A stretch of DNA of 64,000 nt from positions 970,176-1,034,175 of the forward strand of contig CAJNDS010000158.1 in assembly GCA_905221605.1 (NCBI GenBank), written 5' to 3'. This stretch comes from Symbiodinium natans. Its lineage: Eukaryota; Sar; Dinophyceae; Suessiales; Symbiodiniaceae. The first letter of the stretch is position 1; every line of letters starts with the position of its first letter. The notes beneath the pieces were generated by a model that saw only the letters and a list, made by a program, of their open reading frames with translations, was not told the origin of the DNA and did not search any database. This document shows positions 35,376 to 48,993 of the stretch, piece after piece. The position numbers and the translations under genes were made by a program.

Positions 35376-38300
35376 GATTGGTGTTTTGTTCTCTGCTTTG
35401 TCAACAGTCAAAGGCGATGGCGGCCGCAGGGGCAGTGTCTCAAAGTCATAGCCACATTGCGCATACCCAGCAATCAGCAGAATGGCACCACTCGTCACAA
35501 TCGTAGGTATTAGTCATTGTAGGAATATCCGGTCAAAGCCCCATTTCCGCTGAAATATTGCACACCTCAACATACAATGCCACAGAACCCAAAAACACAT
35601 AAGCCAAGCAAGCACAAACTCAAACCTGAAACAGAACAGAAGGGATCTTCTGGAAACAAGACTCATAGGCAAGCCTGATAGCAGCCCAGGTCTGAGGAGT
35701 TCCCGAAAATTGACTTGTCACGATTTCGGTCTTCTTGTCCTTTATTTGGCTTTCGCATAGTAGTTCCGTGACATCGGGATTCTTTTGGTGTTCTGAATAT
35801 TGGTTTTCCAAAAACCAAAGTCGGGCAGCTCTTTTACTTGCCATGAACGGCAATAGCACGAGTGCTTTCAAAGATTGGATTCTCAAGATGAGAGTAGAGA
35901 GTGCAGGCCACCTTGGCGCCCTCGAAGCCTTAGGCTACTCTGAGAAGGACATCACGACGCGATCCAGCTGAGGATGTTCTAGATCGATTGCATCAGGCGT
36001 CAGCCTGTGCAGGAGTTTGACGACATGGTGCGCAAAGGACAAAGGCCGTGGTTCCTCAAATGGGCAAAGCTTGGCCGTTCGGAACTCAACAATGAGAACT
36101 TGGCACATGTGTTGCGGCACTGGATGTAGGTGGCATCTGTCTGAAACCGAAGCCAAGGAAGCCGAGAGCCTCGCATGCGGTCCAAAGGCCCGCATGCATC
36201 ACTTCGACGATTACATGGCCATGAGTCCTCTTCAGTCTTCCCAGCGCCTGCGCACACTCAAAGGCTTGCAGGAACCGGAGTACAAGCATCTCAAGTCAGC
36301 TGCGGTCTTGGGGAGTAGCTGCGAATGGCCTCTGTGAGCTGACAATGCTGCCTGCTCTGGCTTCAAGCTGTCTTGAGGTCGAGGCTTTTCTGCCTGTGCA
36401 GCAGCCGTGGTATTGGCCCGATCTGACCTTCCATCTCAGCAGACACTACGAGTCCGGCTGGCCTGACTCTCCTTCCAGGCTGTGCGAGTTCTGCGGGGCT
36501 TGTTGGCAGATGTTGCCATGTTGGAAAGTGGAGACCCATTGATCCAGAGCAAGCGCTGTGTGAGCGCGGGATGGCACAAAGCCCTTACAAGCCAGTTGTC
36601 CATGTCGCACGTGAATACTACGAGGCCTGAGAAAATCAAGTGGCGAGTCTCCAACCCGAACTTGGGCAAGGCAGTGGAGGCGGCTGCGCACTGTGCACTT
36701 GCAGCACGGGCTGCCGCACGTGAATGCGAAGGGACTGAGAGGGTACATTGTTTTCCTGCAGAAGGCCACTAAGAAGGGAAGATAGAGAAATCATGCCCTC
36801 ATCGCTTTGCCAGGTGTCAGGAACCACTCAGCCCAATGGGCTATGCGTTGGACATCCTCAGCATCCCACCAGCGGAAGCTGCCCCAGCTACAATGTGGGC
36901 ATGATCTTTTCTTGCTCTTGAATGACCTGATGTCGTAAGTTTGGATTTTTGCTGCAAGGTGTGGGCATTTAAGCAGCGCGTGCAGGCGGGAGCTTGCACG
37001 TCAGCAAAGAGCAATTGCCAGCCGTTTTTTTACTGCAAGGTAGCTTGCAAGCCGAGGACGTGAAACATTCTAAAGCCTGACATGGCCAGACTCACTGACA
37101 GAGCAGTGGCCCCTAAACCCTAGCCCTAAACCCTAAACCTAAACTTCGGGAAGTTGTCAGGGAGTCTGGCGCAGACGTCATGCAGTTCCGCTAGGCCTTA
37201 TGCCTTATGACGGCCTTATGACGTGACGTGTGCACTTCAGAATTCGAAAAGCTTTCAATGCCGCAAAACCATGTCTGAACGCACCAATTTCAAAGTGCCG
37301 AAGGCAGATTGACGTATGAATACCGTGAAGGTTGTTGGATTCCTCGTCAAGTCCTTGCTGCGACAGACCTTGACTTCGACCCTTCCACCCTCTATCAGGG
37401 AAGTAACCACTTCGGTGTCCCACCTCAGAGCTGGGCTACTTTCCAACAACATTTCTGTTTTGCCCCTGTGGCTTATGCGGCTGCCGACGCATGAGCCACA
37501 TCCAAACCCGTGCTCCAGGCTTGGAGTTTCGGATGGGCATGGGACTCTGGGACTTTGGACCCACTTATGGTGACGGAGTGGTAGCGGCTCCTGCTGAGAT
37601 GTGGCTCATGCTGTACTGTACATGATGAAGGCAGTTGCAGCCACAGGTGTGGCTGTCCTAGCCACGCAGTGACTCACGAATAGGCCTGAGCGCCTCGGGT
37701 GTCAAGCATGGGCTGCATGTGATGAAAGAGATCCGATCTTCGTTTGAGGTACAGTCCGTGAACAAGTTTCTGAATTATAGAACCTTAAACCCACCCTGGC
37801 ACAAGAAACTAGATGAAACTCTGAGCGAGCCCTTTATCATATACACCCGGACCTTCGAATTATCGAAATATCCTCGCCCGCGTTTTGCAGTGTGAGAGTC
37901 GAAACTCCCAAGCCCTTCTGTAGTATGAGCTTGGAGCACACTGAGCACACCACTCGAGGACCTTTCTGGGGCTTGCAAAGGGCTTTGAATCATTGTTGCA
38001 ATGCAGTCGCATCAATGCAAGGGGCCATCTTACAGCAGCTTGTTGTGTTTTCACTTTCGGTATTTCAACACACAAAGCCAGCAAGCAAAGAAGCGCTCCT
38101 CGTCAAGCGTCAGAATGGAACGCCTGGAGAAACGCACTAAAGCAAAACAACACGTAGAAAGGTCTGTTCTCCCCCTTCCGATGTAATCAACTTGGTGCAG
38201 CTTCACAGCATACCGCATACCAAGCGCCCCGCGCCGGAAAATGGCAATTACTACCCTAGAACCTAAACCCTAAACCCTAGAACCTGAGCTTCACTCTCTT

Positions 38301-39681
38301 GACCTTGAAGCATGAGCAAGGTGGATGCCTCCACGCTCTTTCGCAGCCTGGACATCAGTGGTGCGACCCACCGGCAGTGGAGTTGGCTTGATTCCCCTTG
38401 CCTCTCTTCTTGCCACATCTGTGCCATGCACTACAACTACAACCGTTCCGAAACAGTGCTTCGGCAGAGGCTTCTCTATGGCAGGAAGGCTGCTCCGTCT
38501 TTATCAACGTGACACGAGGTGCTCTAGATGCGTGCTGAACATGCGAGTTCATGTTGCAAACGAACAGCCGAATCAGTTCAAAAACGGTCAACACAAACAC
38601 GAGCAAGGCGGCTCTATGCTAAAACAAGAACTGCGTTCCACGCAGCCTTGGGCGTGGTTCTGATGACTTGGAATGCGCCGCAATGCGCTGCTTGGCAGCA
38701 GCCGCGTTGCTCGCACTTGTGGCCGGAAGCTCAGACAACAACGTTGACTCGACCTTGGCTTGCGGTCCTGTCGCGCTAGCAATCCACTACTAGGTGGCAT
38801 CATTAGCCAAGCTGTCCGCCCGAACCACTCCACCATTGCTAGGTGTGCTTGGCGGCATGTCACCTCTTCTTGTTCACTGCTTGGTACTCCTTTGGCCGGA
38901 AGCTCTTCACGCGAGTGGATAACGTGCACTTCAAGGACTCAATCCCCGACCTTGTCAGAATTGGCTGGGGGCTTGAGACGATAGACGCAGGATATTGAGC
39001 GGGCCATTCAGATCGCAGGCGCAGGGGCCCTGGCAAAGGCTACACGGTGACACGACGCAAGTGCATCTAGCACATTTGAGTTCCCTGATCACACTAGAGG
39101 ACGAAGAAGCTTGTCTAATTAGACTTTGGAATAAGCTCGGCACAATGAGAGTTAACAGGACTGCCAGAAACACCTGTAACATGAAACTCTTTATAAATTC
39201 CTGTTCTTTGGTGGTGAGGCCTCCCACGTGCCAGATGGCGAAGCATCGGCCAAGGACGGGGGGCGACGATTCATCTTGTCCCAGAGTAAAATAGAAGAAG
39301 GCTGTCACCGAGAGAAATTCTTGAAAGGTATCGGAAGGGCTCTGCACTCATAGGGTTTAGGGATTCTTTAGGGTCACGGGTCTGAAGGAGAGACGGCTGG
39401 CCCTGCTGTTCATGCTGCGCACCAACTTGGTGGAGATTGAGCTCTGGCGAAGGCCGGTTCACGGGCACTCACATAAGCATTGGCTACATTGTGTTTTCGG
39501 CTTTTTTTGCTGCTTGTCGGATAATCACACTCCGCTCCGCAAACGGAGATATGGAGTGAGAACTCGGCCGCAGTGCTTCAAAGGCTTTTGGCTCGTCGTC
39601 ATGGGCCCGCGGTGCGTTTCCAGCGTGCGCATGTGCAAAACTCACCAGTACGAGTCATTACAAAAAGAAAACCACATATTT

Positions 39682-39733
39682 CTATATCTATATCTATATC
39701 TATATCTATATCTATATCTATATCTATATCTAT
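39682..39733. repeat. (ATATCT)n hexamer microsatellite
   Basis: About nine units followed by a TA run. The long open frame across it (poly Leu-Tyr) is an artefact. Confidence 0.9.
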
Positions 39734-39856
39734 TTATATATATATATATATACCATGTTATATATATATATATATGGTCGTCACCGGCGCGAAAGCAAGC
39801 GACAGTTGGCACATCCTGGGATGTTTCCGCACATGAGCGGGGCGGAGGGGGAGTGG

Positions 39857-39880
39857 GTTTAGGGTTTAGGGTTTAGGGTT
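39857..39880. repeat. Interstitial telomeric repeat (TTTAGGG)n
   Basis: About three to four units on the plus strand, ending in a TTTGGGG variant. Orientation is opposite to the tracts in the dynein introns. Confidence 0.85.
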
Positions 39881-42800
39881 TGGGGTGGGGAGAGCGGGTC
39901 GGTTTCACAGGTCGCTCTCTATTTCTGAAACTCCCAACCCAACCAATCAGAACAACTAACCAGGAAGCCATAACTTCGAATCTCAGCTTGAAGATCCCCC
40001 CATCTTTAGTCTACGTATTCTTCTGTAGACATGACGAGATCCCTTTGCATTCCAAGACTCACCAGACTCACCAGATGTGCACTTGGGATGTGTTGACAAC
40101 CTCCATCCTAGGGAGGAGGGGGGGCGGGGGGGGGGGGGGGGCCGGGGCGTGGGGCCCGGGGGGGGGGGGGTGGGGGGAAACTTCACTGCTGTCGACAGGT
40201 GTGTTCTTGTGTTGCCTCTGACTTATACACGTCTGATATTTCCCGATTTTCACTATCGCCACAACAGCTGGCGGTTTTGCGCTGCGCCACTCTGCATGCT
40301 GAAGATGCTCAATGTGTTCCGGCGCAATTATTCGAAAGCCTTCGCCAAATGCCAAAGATTGCCAAAGCCTTTCGTGATAGAAAACATGTTTCAGAGAGTT
40401 TAGAGGGCCAACCTAGCTACTAGAATTGCGGGCTGCGCAACTTGTGCACGGAACTGTCCAGAAAGCACCTTAAGATGACGGAGCACTGAGTTTTATGCCA
40501 AATACCCAAATACACCGTGTGGTTCAGGTGGCTGCAACCGGGCCTCGACATGACAGGCGTTGAACTCAGACTCCAGACCATGTCCTTTGCCCATACCTGC
40601 TGCTTGCAGATCGTACAGGCCATTCCGACGAGCACCTGCGTGTCTCCTTGTATTTTCACGTGGCCGACGGCTTTCAGGCAGCAGGCGCCACATTGCCGAT
40701 TGCAGGATTCGGGGCTGCGTTTGGAAGGTCCCGCAAGATGGTGACAGGTTGCTTGCATGTCGCTCAGGGAGTTTTCTTCGCTCCCCCCAAAGCCATTAGG
40801 CCACCGACACCCTCAATGCATGGTACCTCTACGAGGTTGCTGCACACTGCATGTCACGAAGAGCTTGCATTTTTCATCGCATCCCTCAGTTCTGGAGTTC
40901 CATTAAGTTTAGGGGCTTAGTTTAGGGGCTTTAGGGTCGGGTCGTTACAGGGCCTTTTCAAAAGTTTAAGGCTTCAGCCGCGCTTAGTTTTCGGCTTTGC
41001 TGTAAGTGGGAGCTCCCCTTCCCAATTCGGAATTTCAGGATGTTGGGACAGGGTTGCGGGTGTTAACCGATCCGCTTGCGGTCGGTGTCGGTGTGAGAAC
41101 CTTCGTCGGGCTTTTATTGATTTGAGTTGGGAAATTTATGCGCTGGTGGCTTGTAGTGCCCTTCGCAGAAGTCGCAGAAGTGCCTCAGCTCCCAACTTGA
41201 GCACGCACTATGCTGGCCTCAGCTATCATCGCTTCTGCACAAATCCCCCCACCCAACCCAGACCGCCCAGAGTTTCTCATCCAGGCCCAGATGTCGTGGC
41301 AGCACTCCAGGCAAGCGTTCCATTCTGCGGGGTGTGGGGGTTGAGGGCAACGAGGGCTCAGGAAGCAAGACGCGATGACGAACAACTTACAATTTCAGAC
41401 CACCCGGCGGATCTACTGGTGGCCGATGTTCGCACTCTTTTTTTGGAAAGCTCACGTATCATTTGTTTATCAATACTTGGAAAGGCTACTGTAAGCCTTT
41501 GACAGCGGGGATTGACCCCCGTCCCAAGCCGAACTCCGAAAGACCACATTGTCGTTAAAGGCCCCAAACTTATGAATATATATATATATATGAGAAGAAC
41601 ATCATTATCATTGTTATACATGTATATGTATATATATATATATATAGATATATTTTTGTTTTTTATTCATTTATTTATTTATGGATAGAGAGAGAGAGAG
41701 AGAGAGAGAGACCTGGCTTGGCGTTTTGGAGTTTACATGTTTAAGCTATATGGTTCCTGGCAAGGCGCTCCCGGGAACGCGGAAGGTCCTCAACCCGGTT
41801 GAGACCTTAGACTGCAGCTGCCAGCCTTTAGGGGAAGATATGGAAGGAACTTGTTGTTTCTATCTTCTCTTCAAGAACGAACTTCAGTACTTACAGGATC
41901 CCTATTCTCAAGAATTAGATCTGCGGAGGCGGCCCCCAAGGCCAGTCAAACCTAGCAAGATTCTACGTAAGAGCTTTGATTATCTGCACACTTCTCATGC
42001 CGGTCGCTCAACGGTAGCTTATCATGTGGTGAGGCTTGCCCTGGCCTCAGGTGTATTTTTAAGTTGCATCAAAAAGCCCAGGACAATTCACTTCTTCCTC
42101 GTTTTTCTATAAACCAAACGCAAAGAAGTTATCTATATATATATATAAATACATATATTTTTTTGAAGATAGATTCAAGGCGGCTGAATTGTCGTGCAGA
42201 GCCGAGGTCGGGACCGGATGGTGCGAGTTGATGGCTGCAGAGGCACGGGTCCGAGCCACGCTGCTGGTAGAACTGGTAGCTGCAGTGGTCATTGACGTAC
42301 TTAGTACATCCGGAATATTTCTCTGCCTTTTGCAGTGGTGCAGTGGGGAGGGAAGGGGGGGGGGGGGGGGCTTTAGGTCCTTCCAGCCTTCGTTTTTGCC
42401 TGTCCACAGCTGCGGACTCTCCTTGCTCCTCCTTCGGCCTTGCAACCTGCTGGCCTCGCCACCAAGAACCCAGAACAGCTAAAGGCTGAGAGTGGACCTC
42501 GGATGCACCATCCCCTGCATGGTCTCCTTGGTGCGGCGGAAGTTCTGTGAGGCTGTTTCTTCACGGTGCCATGCAGGTGGCGCTGCTGCAAGCAGCGTTG
42601 ATGGATGATCCGGGAGCGGAAATGTTTGTTCTGCTGCCACATGACGCCGGAATCCTAGCAGCTGCATGCACTCTGCTCAAGGACATTTGGCATCATGTCG
42701 TTGCATTGCTTTCCAGAATTACTACAGACTGCTGCTCTGCATGACTGTTGACGAACCACTGCAAGAAACCGAAGTGACGTGACACTCTGTGTTGATCAAT

Positions 42801-45800
42801 GGTGCTTTGGTGGGGCTGAACGCCAACAGCTCGCATGCGCATATCGGGGACTTGATGCCGCAGCACTTTTCGAGTCCACATCCAGTGGAAGAGCTCTTTG
42901 CAACCAACCATGTGCTTTTTCCAGACGGACAGGCAGGGGAGCAGCAAGCGATTACTAAAGTCATTAGAGTTTGCAAAGGTTTGACAGACTGTGGCGCTGT
43001 GTGCATGCACCAGGCAGCTTCGAAGTCACATGCAACAGACACACACACATGCCAAGCAGAGGCTGCTGAGCGCCGTTTACCGTCGTACTCCGCTCTTGCT
43101 TTTTTTTGCTGTGTGCAGGGTCTGTATGGACAAAGCAAGTGCCAGTGCACTTCGGGGCGGTGTTGCCGCGGCGGTGGTCCAAGCCATCTGCGTTCCAGCC
43201 TTCATGTGGATGTGCCGTGGCTTCTGAGTAAATTCCGAAAATTGATTATTTAAGGGAATTTGGGTAAGCAGAACAACTGACAAAGCAATGACATGCACGT
43301 CCAGCTATGACTATACACTCAGTGCCGGGATGCCTTCTTCAATGCGGCACGCCCCGAAGTCAGGCGAACTGTGACAAACTACCAGTACCGGCACGGTGGT
43401 CGAGTGCTGGATGTTGCACGGAGATTATACGCAGAAGGTGGTCCTCGCCGCTTTTACCGAGGCCAGGGGGGGCTACATTAGCTTAATGGTGTTGCAACAG
43501 TGGGATGCTGATTCAGTTTCAATGTCAGAGCGCCTTGAAGCCGTGAGACCTCTGGTCGTGTTGCACCTTCAACAAGATGGCTTGTCTACATTGCGGTACA
43601 TCTTAGCCGAAGTCTGAGCCCAATAGACAAGAGCCTGGAGGTTTCTGTGCGATTGTTTGGAAGGATGGCCCTTTTCCAGCCAAACTCCAGACATGAAGTT
43701 CATGAACTCGTTCTGTTCCAACAACCAGGCAGAAAAGTCATCAGATGAAAGCACCTGCTCCATGGTGCGGTCTCTTTTCTAAAGATAGCATGGACAAAAG
43801 CCTGGCATCAAGACCGTGAACGTGGATAATTGAGATCTCACGGTTTCCAAGCCATGATCTACAATAACCGCTGATGGGGGGAAATGCTCCTGGGATCGCT
43901 CCCCCACCCTATGAAATCTCGCCGCTCAAGCGCAATGTACGACAAATGCAGAATGTCAAGCCATATCACACCCGGATTGTGACGTGCTTGCTGTTGATCT
44001 CCTATCAATAAACCCTCCCCCCCTCCCCCCCCCCCCGCCCCCGCGCCCCACCTGGGCACATGTGAAAATCCCCTATCCAACACGTTCTCGAGAGGCGGTC
44101 GCCTTCACCTCTTGGGTTAATTTGACCCAAATGCCCCTGCTAGTAGTAGCAAGCATTGAAGCCTCAGCAACGACTGGCAAGTCCTCTGAGCTTCAGCACA
44201 GGTCGGAGGCCGGCTCCTCTCTAGCATTCTCTAACCGGGACGACTGCCCCCAGAGTTTTACTTGAGGAGGGCTTGTATTTGAGTTACAGGCCTGGGGGAT
44301 CCTAAGAAGTCGGATCATAAGCTTGAGGTTTGCACTATGGCCCGAGCGACAACTTACAACATGCAGTGTTATGTACAGATATGAATACACATTGAATAGA
44401 CACACACACATACATACATATACATATATGTGTACATATTATGTATACTGCATACCACATACCATTTGGCAGCTCAAGCGGAAGCAGAAGTTGAAGTCAG
44501 GCGTCGTCCCTGCATTGGTGCAGTCGCCAATCCTGCGATTCGGCAGCTTGCCATGAACTTCGGATTCGTTGCAGTCACACGCTGTGTTCTGCGAAGACAA
44601 CCCCGAAGATTCAGCAACAGTGCTGCTCTGCACCTGCAAGTGATACTAAAACAGGTGGCTTGGCCGTCAACGAAGGCCTTCTTTCAGCAACAGCTCGAAT
44701 CTGAGAATCAGGCGTGCTTGCTCAGGCCCTCAAGGTAGGATAATCGACTGGAAACTTCGCGATGGTCAGTTTCAGTCCCACATGTGTCAATTCATGACAG
44801 AAGTGCTATACTCAATCTTGCCCAAATATACAGCTATTAGCCGATGACGCGCAACAGCATGCCTGCAACCGACCCAGATCTCCATCTCAGGTCTTGAAAT
44901 CTTAAGCACCTGAGAAACGACCCCGGTGCTGCTCAGGCCAATCACTCACTGTCCCACACAGCTACTGCAGCATTGTCCTCGGCCGCGGCCACTGGATTGA
45001 AGATCCTTCTCATGCCACTCGATGCCTGGCAGACAGCTTCCAAGCTGCACTGTGAGGGAATGAGGTATCCTATACATGCCCTTAAAGGGTATATATAGGG
45101 CCCTAATTCCCTCATTGCCTACTATGAACCCGGGGTGTCAACAGAATGGTTCACCTGCATTGGTTCGGCTATGATGCTTTGATACTCATGCAAACTTGCT
45201 AGATGACAGCGGAGCAAGGGTCATAGCACATGTACGACGCTAGCCACCGCCTTGGCAATGGTTACAACGTTGAGTCCTTGTTCCTTGAATTTTGGGGCCC
45301 ATCGACACCTGCAGTCGAAAGCGAGGTTGGATATGGTGCTATGTTTGAGTGGTTTCGTGTGATCTCGAAGCAACATTACAGCCTCGATTTGCGAGAAGAT
45401 GTGGGGTTTCCGATTTGCAAACTGAGTCTCTTCCTTTCAGCCTCGCACCAGGATGCGTCACAAGGTTGGGATCTACCAAAGAACCCCAGATGTCAAGCAG
45501 CGCATCACACAGTGCAATGTCGCGCATGCACTTGTCTTCTAAGCCACCAAGTCGTTGCTTTCAAGATCCGCAAGTCATTTTCCATTTGTTCCCTTTACAT
45601 CCTAGCAATTGATGAGAGCGATGCACAGCGATGCACAGCTCCGAGACTCCATTCTTTCGAAAAATCTAAGGCAAAGCAAGTGAATGGTCAGCAGGGCCTG
45701 GCCCTGCTGATGGTGGAAGCCAAAAGTCGACCTTTGAGCCTGTGGCGAGGCACTGCAGGACTCACGGGCTGCATTCCAGAAGTTGTCTATAAACCTTCTA

Positions 45801-46188
45801 CAAACTCTCTCAAACACCTGAAAAAAGCCCTCGTATGCACCCAAGAACCCAGTCCAAACCTTCAAGGCATCCCATGAAAACAAAGAAACATCTGCGAATT
45901 TTGAGAATGCGCAGGATGTTTGACGGGAACGTGGATTGCTCATTATGCCTGGTGCTTCACCAACAACTGGCTCCACGACACGTTGCCAGTGTCGGCCTTT
46001 GGCAATTCAGAAATGGCGAGGCGAGGCACGCTGCCACGGAAAGACACAACTACCGCAACAATTGCATTAAACTGCGTACGCTGTATGTGGAAAAGCTCAG
46101 CAGATGAATACTCGTGCTTTGCCCATTGCCATTGTTCAAGGCAGGACATGCTGTTTGTAGCTGCAAGAGCTGTGATCACTCTCTGCAG

Positions 46189-46636
46189 GGGTGCCAGCAT
46201 TGGATTTGCGGCAAATGTGGCTGGGGATTGTTGTAGCAACTTCCTTCGGGCCACTTTGCCAAGATGATTCCACCTGCCACCGAAGCCAGTTAAGCCAGTG
46301 TGATCGTGGAGTTTGGTTTTTTCTCATCCAGGCGAGAACTTTCCTGCGCAATCCTACAGACCCAGCCGAGGTATTGAAAACGATACGGCAAACCGCTGGA
46401 ACTTCCATTTCCTACCAGGGTGCGATCAAGGAGTTGCTGCAACACGACGGAGTTCGAGGTTAACACCCGGGGTTTCGGATCGGTTTGTGTATACCATCAG
46501 GGAGGAAAGGTCATCATTAATTACCATGATTATTAGTCTTATGATTTTTACAGGCTTTGTTTTCTTTCCTGCTTTGGCAGGTTTGTTCGGACGTGGCCTT
46601 CCAACCAAAGTGGCATCAAGTGGATTGCAAGGAGCT
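46189..46636 (+). CDS. Mitochondrial-carrier-like (SLC25-like) protein, three exons
   Basis: Exons 46189-46249, 46371-46458 and 46581-46636 join to read RGASIGFAANVAGDCCSNFLR, then VLKTIRQTAGTSISYQGAIK, then GVRGLFGRGLPTKVASSGLQ. The pattern of a helix, an (S/D)xxSNxxRVLKT-type loop, a short amphipathic helix and GLFGRGL resembles one half-repeat of carriers that exchange solutes across organelle inner membranes. The canonical PxDxxK motif is not intact, so assignment to SLC25 is by overall pattern. The first intron is GC-AG (46250-46370), the second GT-AG (46459-46580); both following exons start with G. Upstream and downstream exons are not identified. A hydrophobic stretch at 43127-43230 (GGVAAAVVQAICVPAFMWM) may be an earlier exon. 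Confidence 0.5.
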
Positions 46637-48993
46637 GCAGGGAACTCAGGCATTGGCAACAGCTGGCAGCAAGAGCAGAGGCACTAAGCAAACCTTAACA
46701 ACGCCATGTGCAAGCTCATCACCAGCAGGGCCACCTAGAATGCATAACATATGCATCTCAGCGACATCAAACTACGTTGCAGGCAAGGGCAACACAAGAA
46801 GCGAACAACAGTTCGAGAGACCGACTTCGTGAAACGATAGGTTTGCGTGTGCAGCCAAGTCGCCCATTGCTAGGACAGTCGGTTGCTTCTTCCCAGGCTT
46901 TCCTCATCGGCTACGAAGCGGTGCTCAGAAACATTGCCGTTTGAACTGAAAAGTTCTAGAGATGGCTGAGTAGCTCAAAGCTGGTCGTGGCTAGTAATAT
47001 CGTTCATTGACTCCTGTGCGGTAAGACGGCTTGGTTTTGCTCCCGTTCACAGGGACCCCAATTCCGTCGGATGCCGTCTAGCGGCACTGTTTCACTTATC
47101 AGCTCTGTCAAAGTTTCGACAGGACAGGGCAGCATTTTCAATGGTCCGAAGCCTCAAATCAACGCACACTGCAAGCGCCTTTGCAATTTGCTTTGGCAGC
47201 ACTCATCTTGGTGCCGTTTACCGGCGTGTACTGCTTGCTGTAGCATTTGTACATCGCCTTGTTTGGCAATTTGGCCGTAGGCACAATTTTGCGCATACTT
47301 GCGGCCAGTGGAGCCAGCAAGTCAGGTAGTGCGGCACGTGTTGATACGATTGTGTCTCTTATCCCTGTACAGGTTGCAGTGTGCTCGGCTTCTGCCTGTA
47401 GCATGCAAGCTGTTTCCTGTGCCCCTTCCCATTTTGGTATTTGTGCTAGAGGTGCACGGATGTATATAGTCTCAATGTAGATGGAAAATTCAGATGTGCG
47501 CTTTTGATGTACAGCCTTTTACAGGGGAAAGCCTTCGTGTTTTGAGGGCCCCGACACACAGGCCACGGCCCAGGTGGCACGATGCTCCCCAGCCTGCCGA
47601 CGACGGGCATGAGGGGACGAAGAGAAGGGTCTGACAGCCCCTTTCTCGCCTGACCACCGAAACTCTCGGAAAATAGAACGTGTTCGCTCGTTGGATCATC
47701 ACCTGCGGCTTTAGGGGACAGGTTGTTGCAACAAGTCTGCTCTCAGGCCACGCCGCTTTGGCCGATAAGTGCTGAACTTACCGGCTTTTGTACCTGACGT
47801 TTTCATTCCTGACCAGCACAGAAGCTCCCAGTCCGCCGGTAATCCGCCAGTGCAGATTGCTGAGGTACGGTTGTGCCTGGCTCTTACTAGGCTCTGAATC
47901 CTCACCAGAGGGGAGGAATTGCCAAGAAGCAGGTGCACAAACAACTACTTGTATGACTGGCACGTGTAGCTCTACATCCTTGCAGCGTCTGAAGAAGAGA
48001 AATGGCCCAGGAGCTCACTGCTCGATCATGACGGCGACCCTTTGCTCGAGCCTTTGTGGCCATTGAAGCTTGCCTGTGCTTTCTGGACCTGAGCCAGACA
48101 AACTATGAGTTCCTTGTCTGACATCTTTGCCCTAAGAAAACCGGGCTGAGGTCCCGGATTTGTCCAGCTGGGGTGAGGGACCTTGAGGTGCCTCATGATT
48201 GCGCACATGGCATCTTGGCTCGCAAGATGCTCTTGGAAGCAATGGCCTTCAGAATCATCTTCATCCACGGGCAGACTGCCAAACGTTGTAGCACAGACTG
48301 CCAAAGTGGCTCAACGTGATCCTCGTACGTTGAATGTGCTTAGCCCAGGGAAGTGCAGCTCTCTGCCTGATGTGAGCATGGAACCGATCCCAAACAATAA
48401 GGCATCGAGCCGCATTGGGCCAGGTGCACACAAGACAGAGCTTGTCCATCTGCTCTAAGATTCGCGGTGCCAGTTGCGTAGGCCTTCGGTGCTGCGTTGC
48501 TGCTCTGGGAATGGGAAGGTCCTTGCTCTTGAAGCATCACCAGTGGCCAGGGCCCAAACTTCACTTCCTTTGAAGCATTTTGCCTGCAAGATCCAAAGTG
48601 CCTGAGGCTGGCACTGAGCAGACGGCATGCCCTTCGGGTGGCGAGCGCACGGGCACTGAAAGCTGCGGACGCAATCTTCGAGTCTGCGTATCTGGGCGAA
48701 CCGCCGCCGGGACTGGATACTCAACTTATCCCCTCCTAATATTGAATACTCCCATTCTAGCTATATGGAGTATTTGGGGGGGAGGGGGGGGAGGGGGTGC
48801 TATTCGAGAATGGGGGGGGGGGGGGGGGGGTAAGGCTTTATGCTTGAACACCGCCCAGGCTTTGCTCTGACGAAGTCTTGCCACTTCTGACACTGGCGCT
48901 GGCAGAGGACTTTCGTCACGATCACTTGCCGGAGCAATCTTGAAATTATGCACACCGTGAGCACAGGAGCAGCTTTCAGGGTCAAGCTCCGAC
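46637..48993. other. Stretch without a recognised gene
   Basis: It probably includes the 3' end of the carrier-like gene. Open frames near 47140-47330 and on the minus strand near 48026-48304 have no recognised family. G-rich runs lie at 48776-48798 and 48812-48830. Confidence 0.35.

Larger units (their letters stand above)
35376..46188. other. Long stretch without a confidently recognised gene
   Basis: Weak coding-like pieces occur, such as a plus-strand piece near 35845-35970 (FKDWILKMRVESAGH). Near 43127-43230 a hydrophobic piece precedes the carrier-like exons and may belong to that gene. The stretch also holds telomere-like tracts (37115-37143, 38260-38282, 39857-39880), a hexamer microsatellite (39682-39733), GA and TA microsatellites (41574-41712) and G-rich runs (40110-40175, 42355-42370). 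An imperfect palindromic AT-rich element lies at about 45052-45112, with GAGGGAAT / ATTCCCTC arms. Confidence 0.4.

Noticed and set aside
39412-39876. 154-codon ORF
   Set aside because: Its middle is the ATATCT microsatellite read as Leu-Tyr repeats, and the flanks have no recognisable motif.
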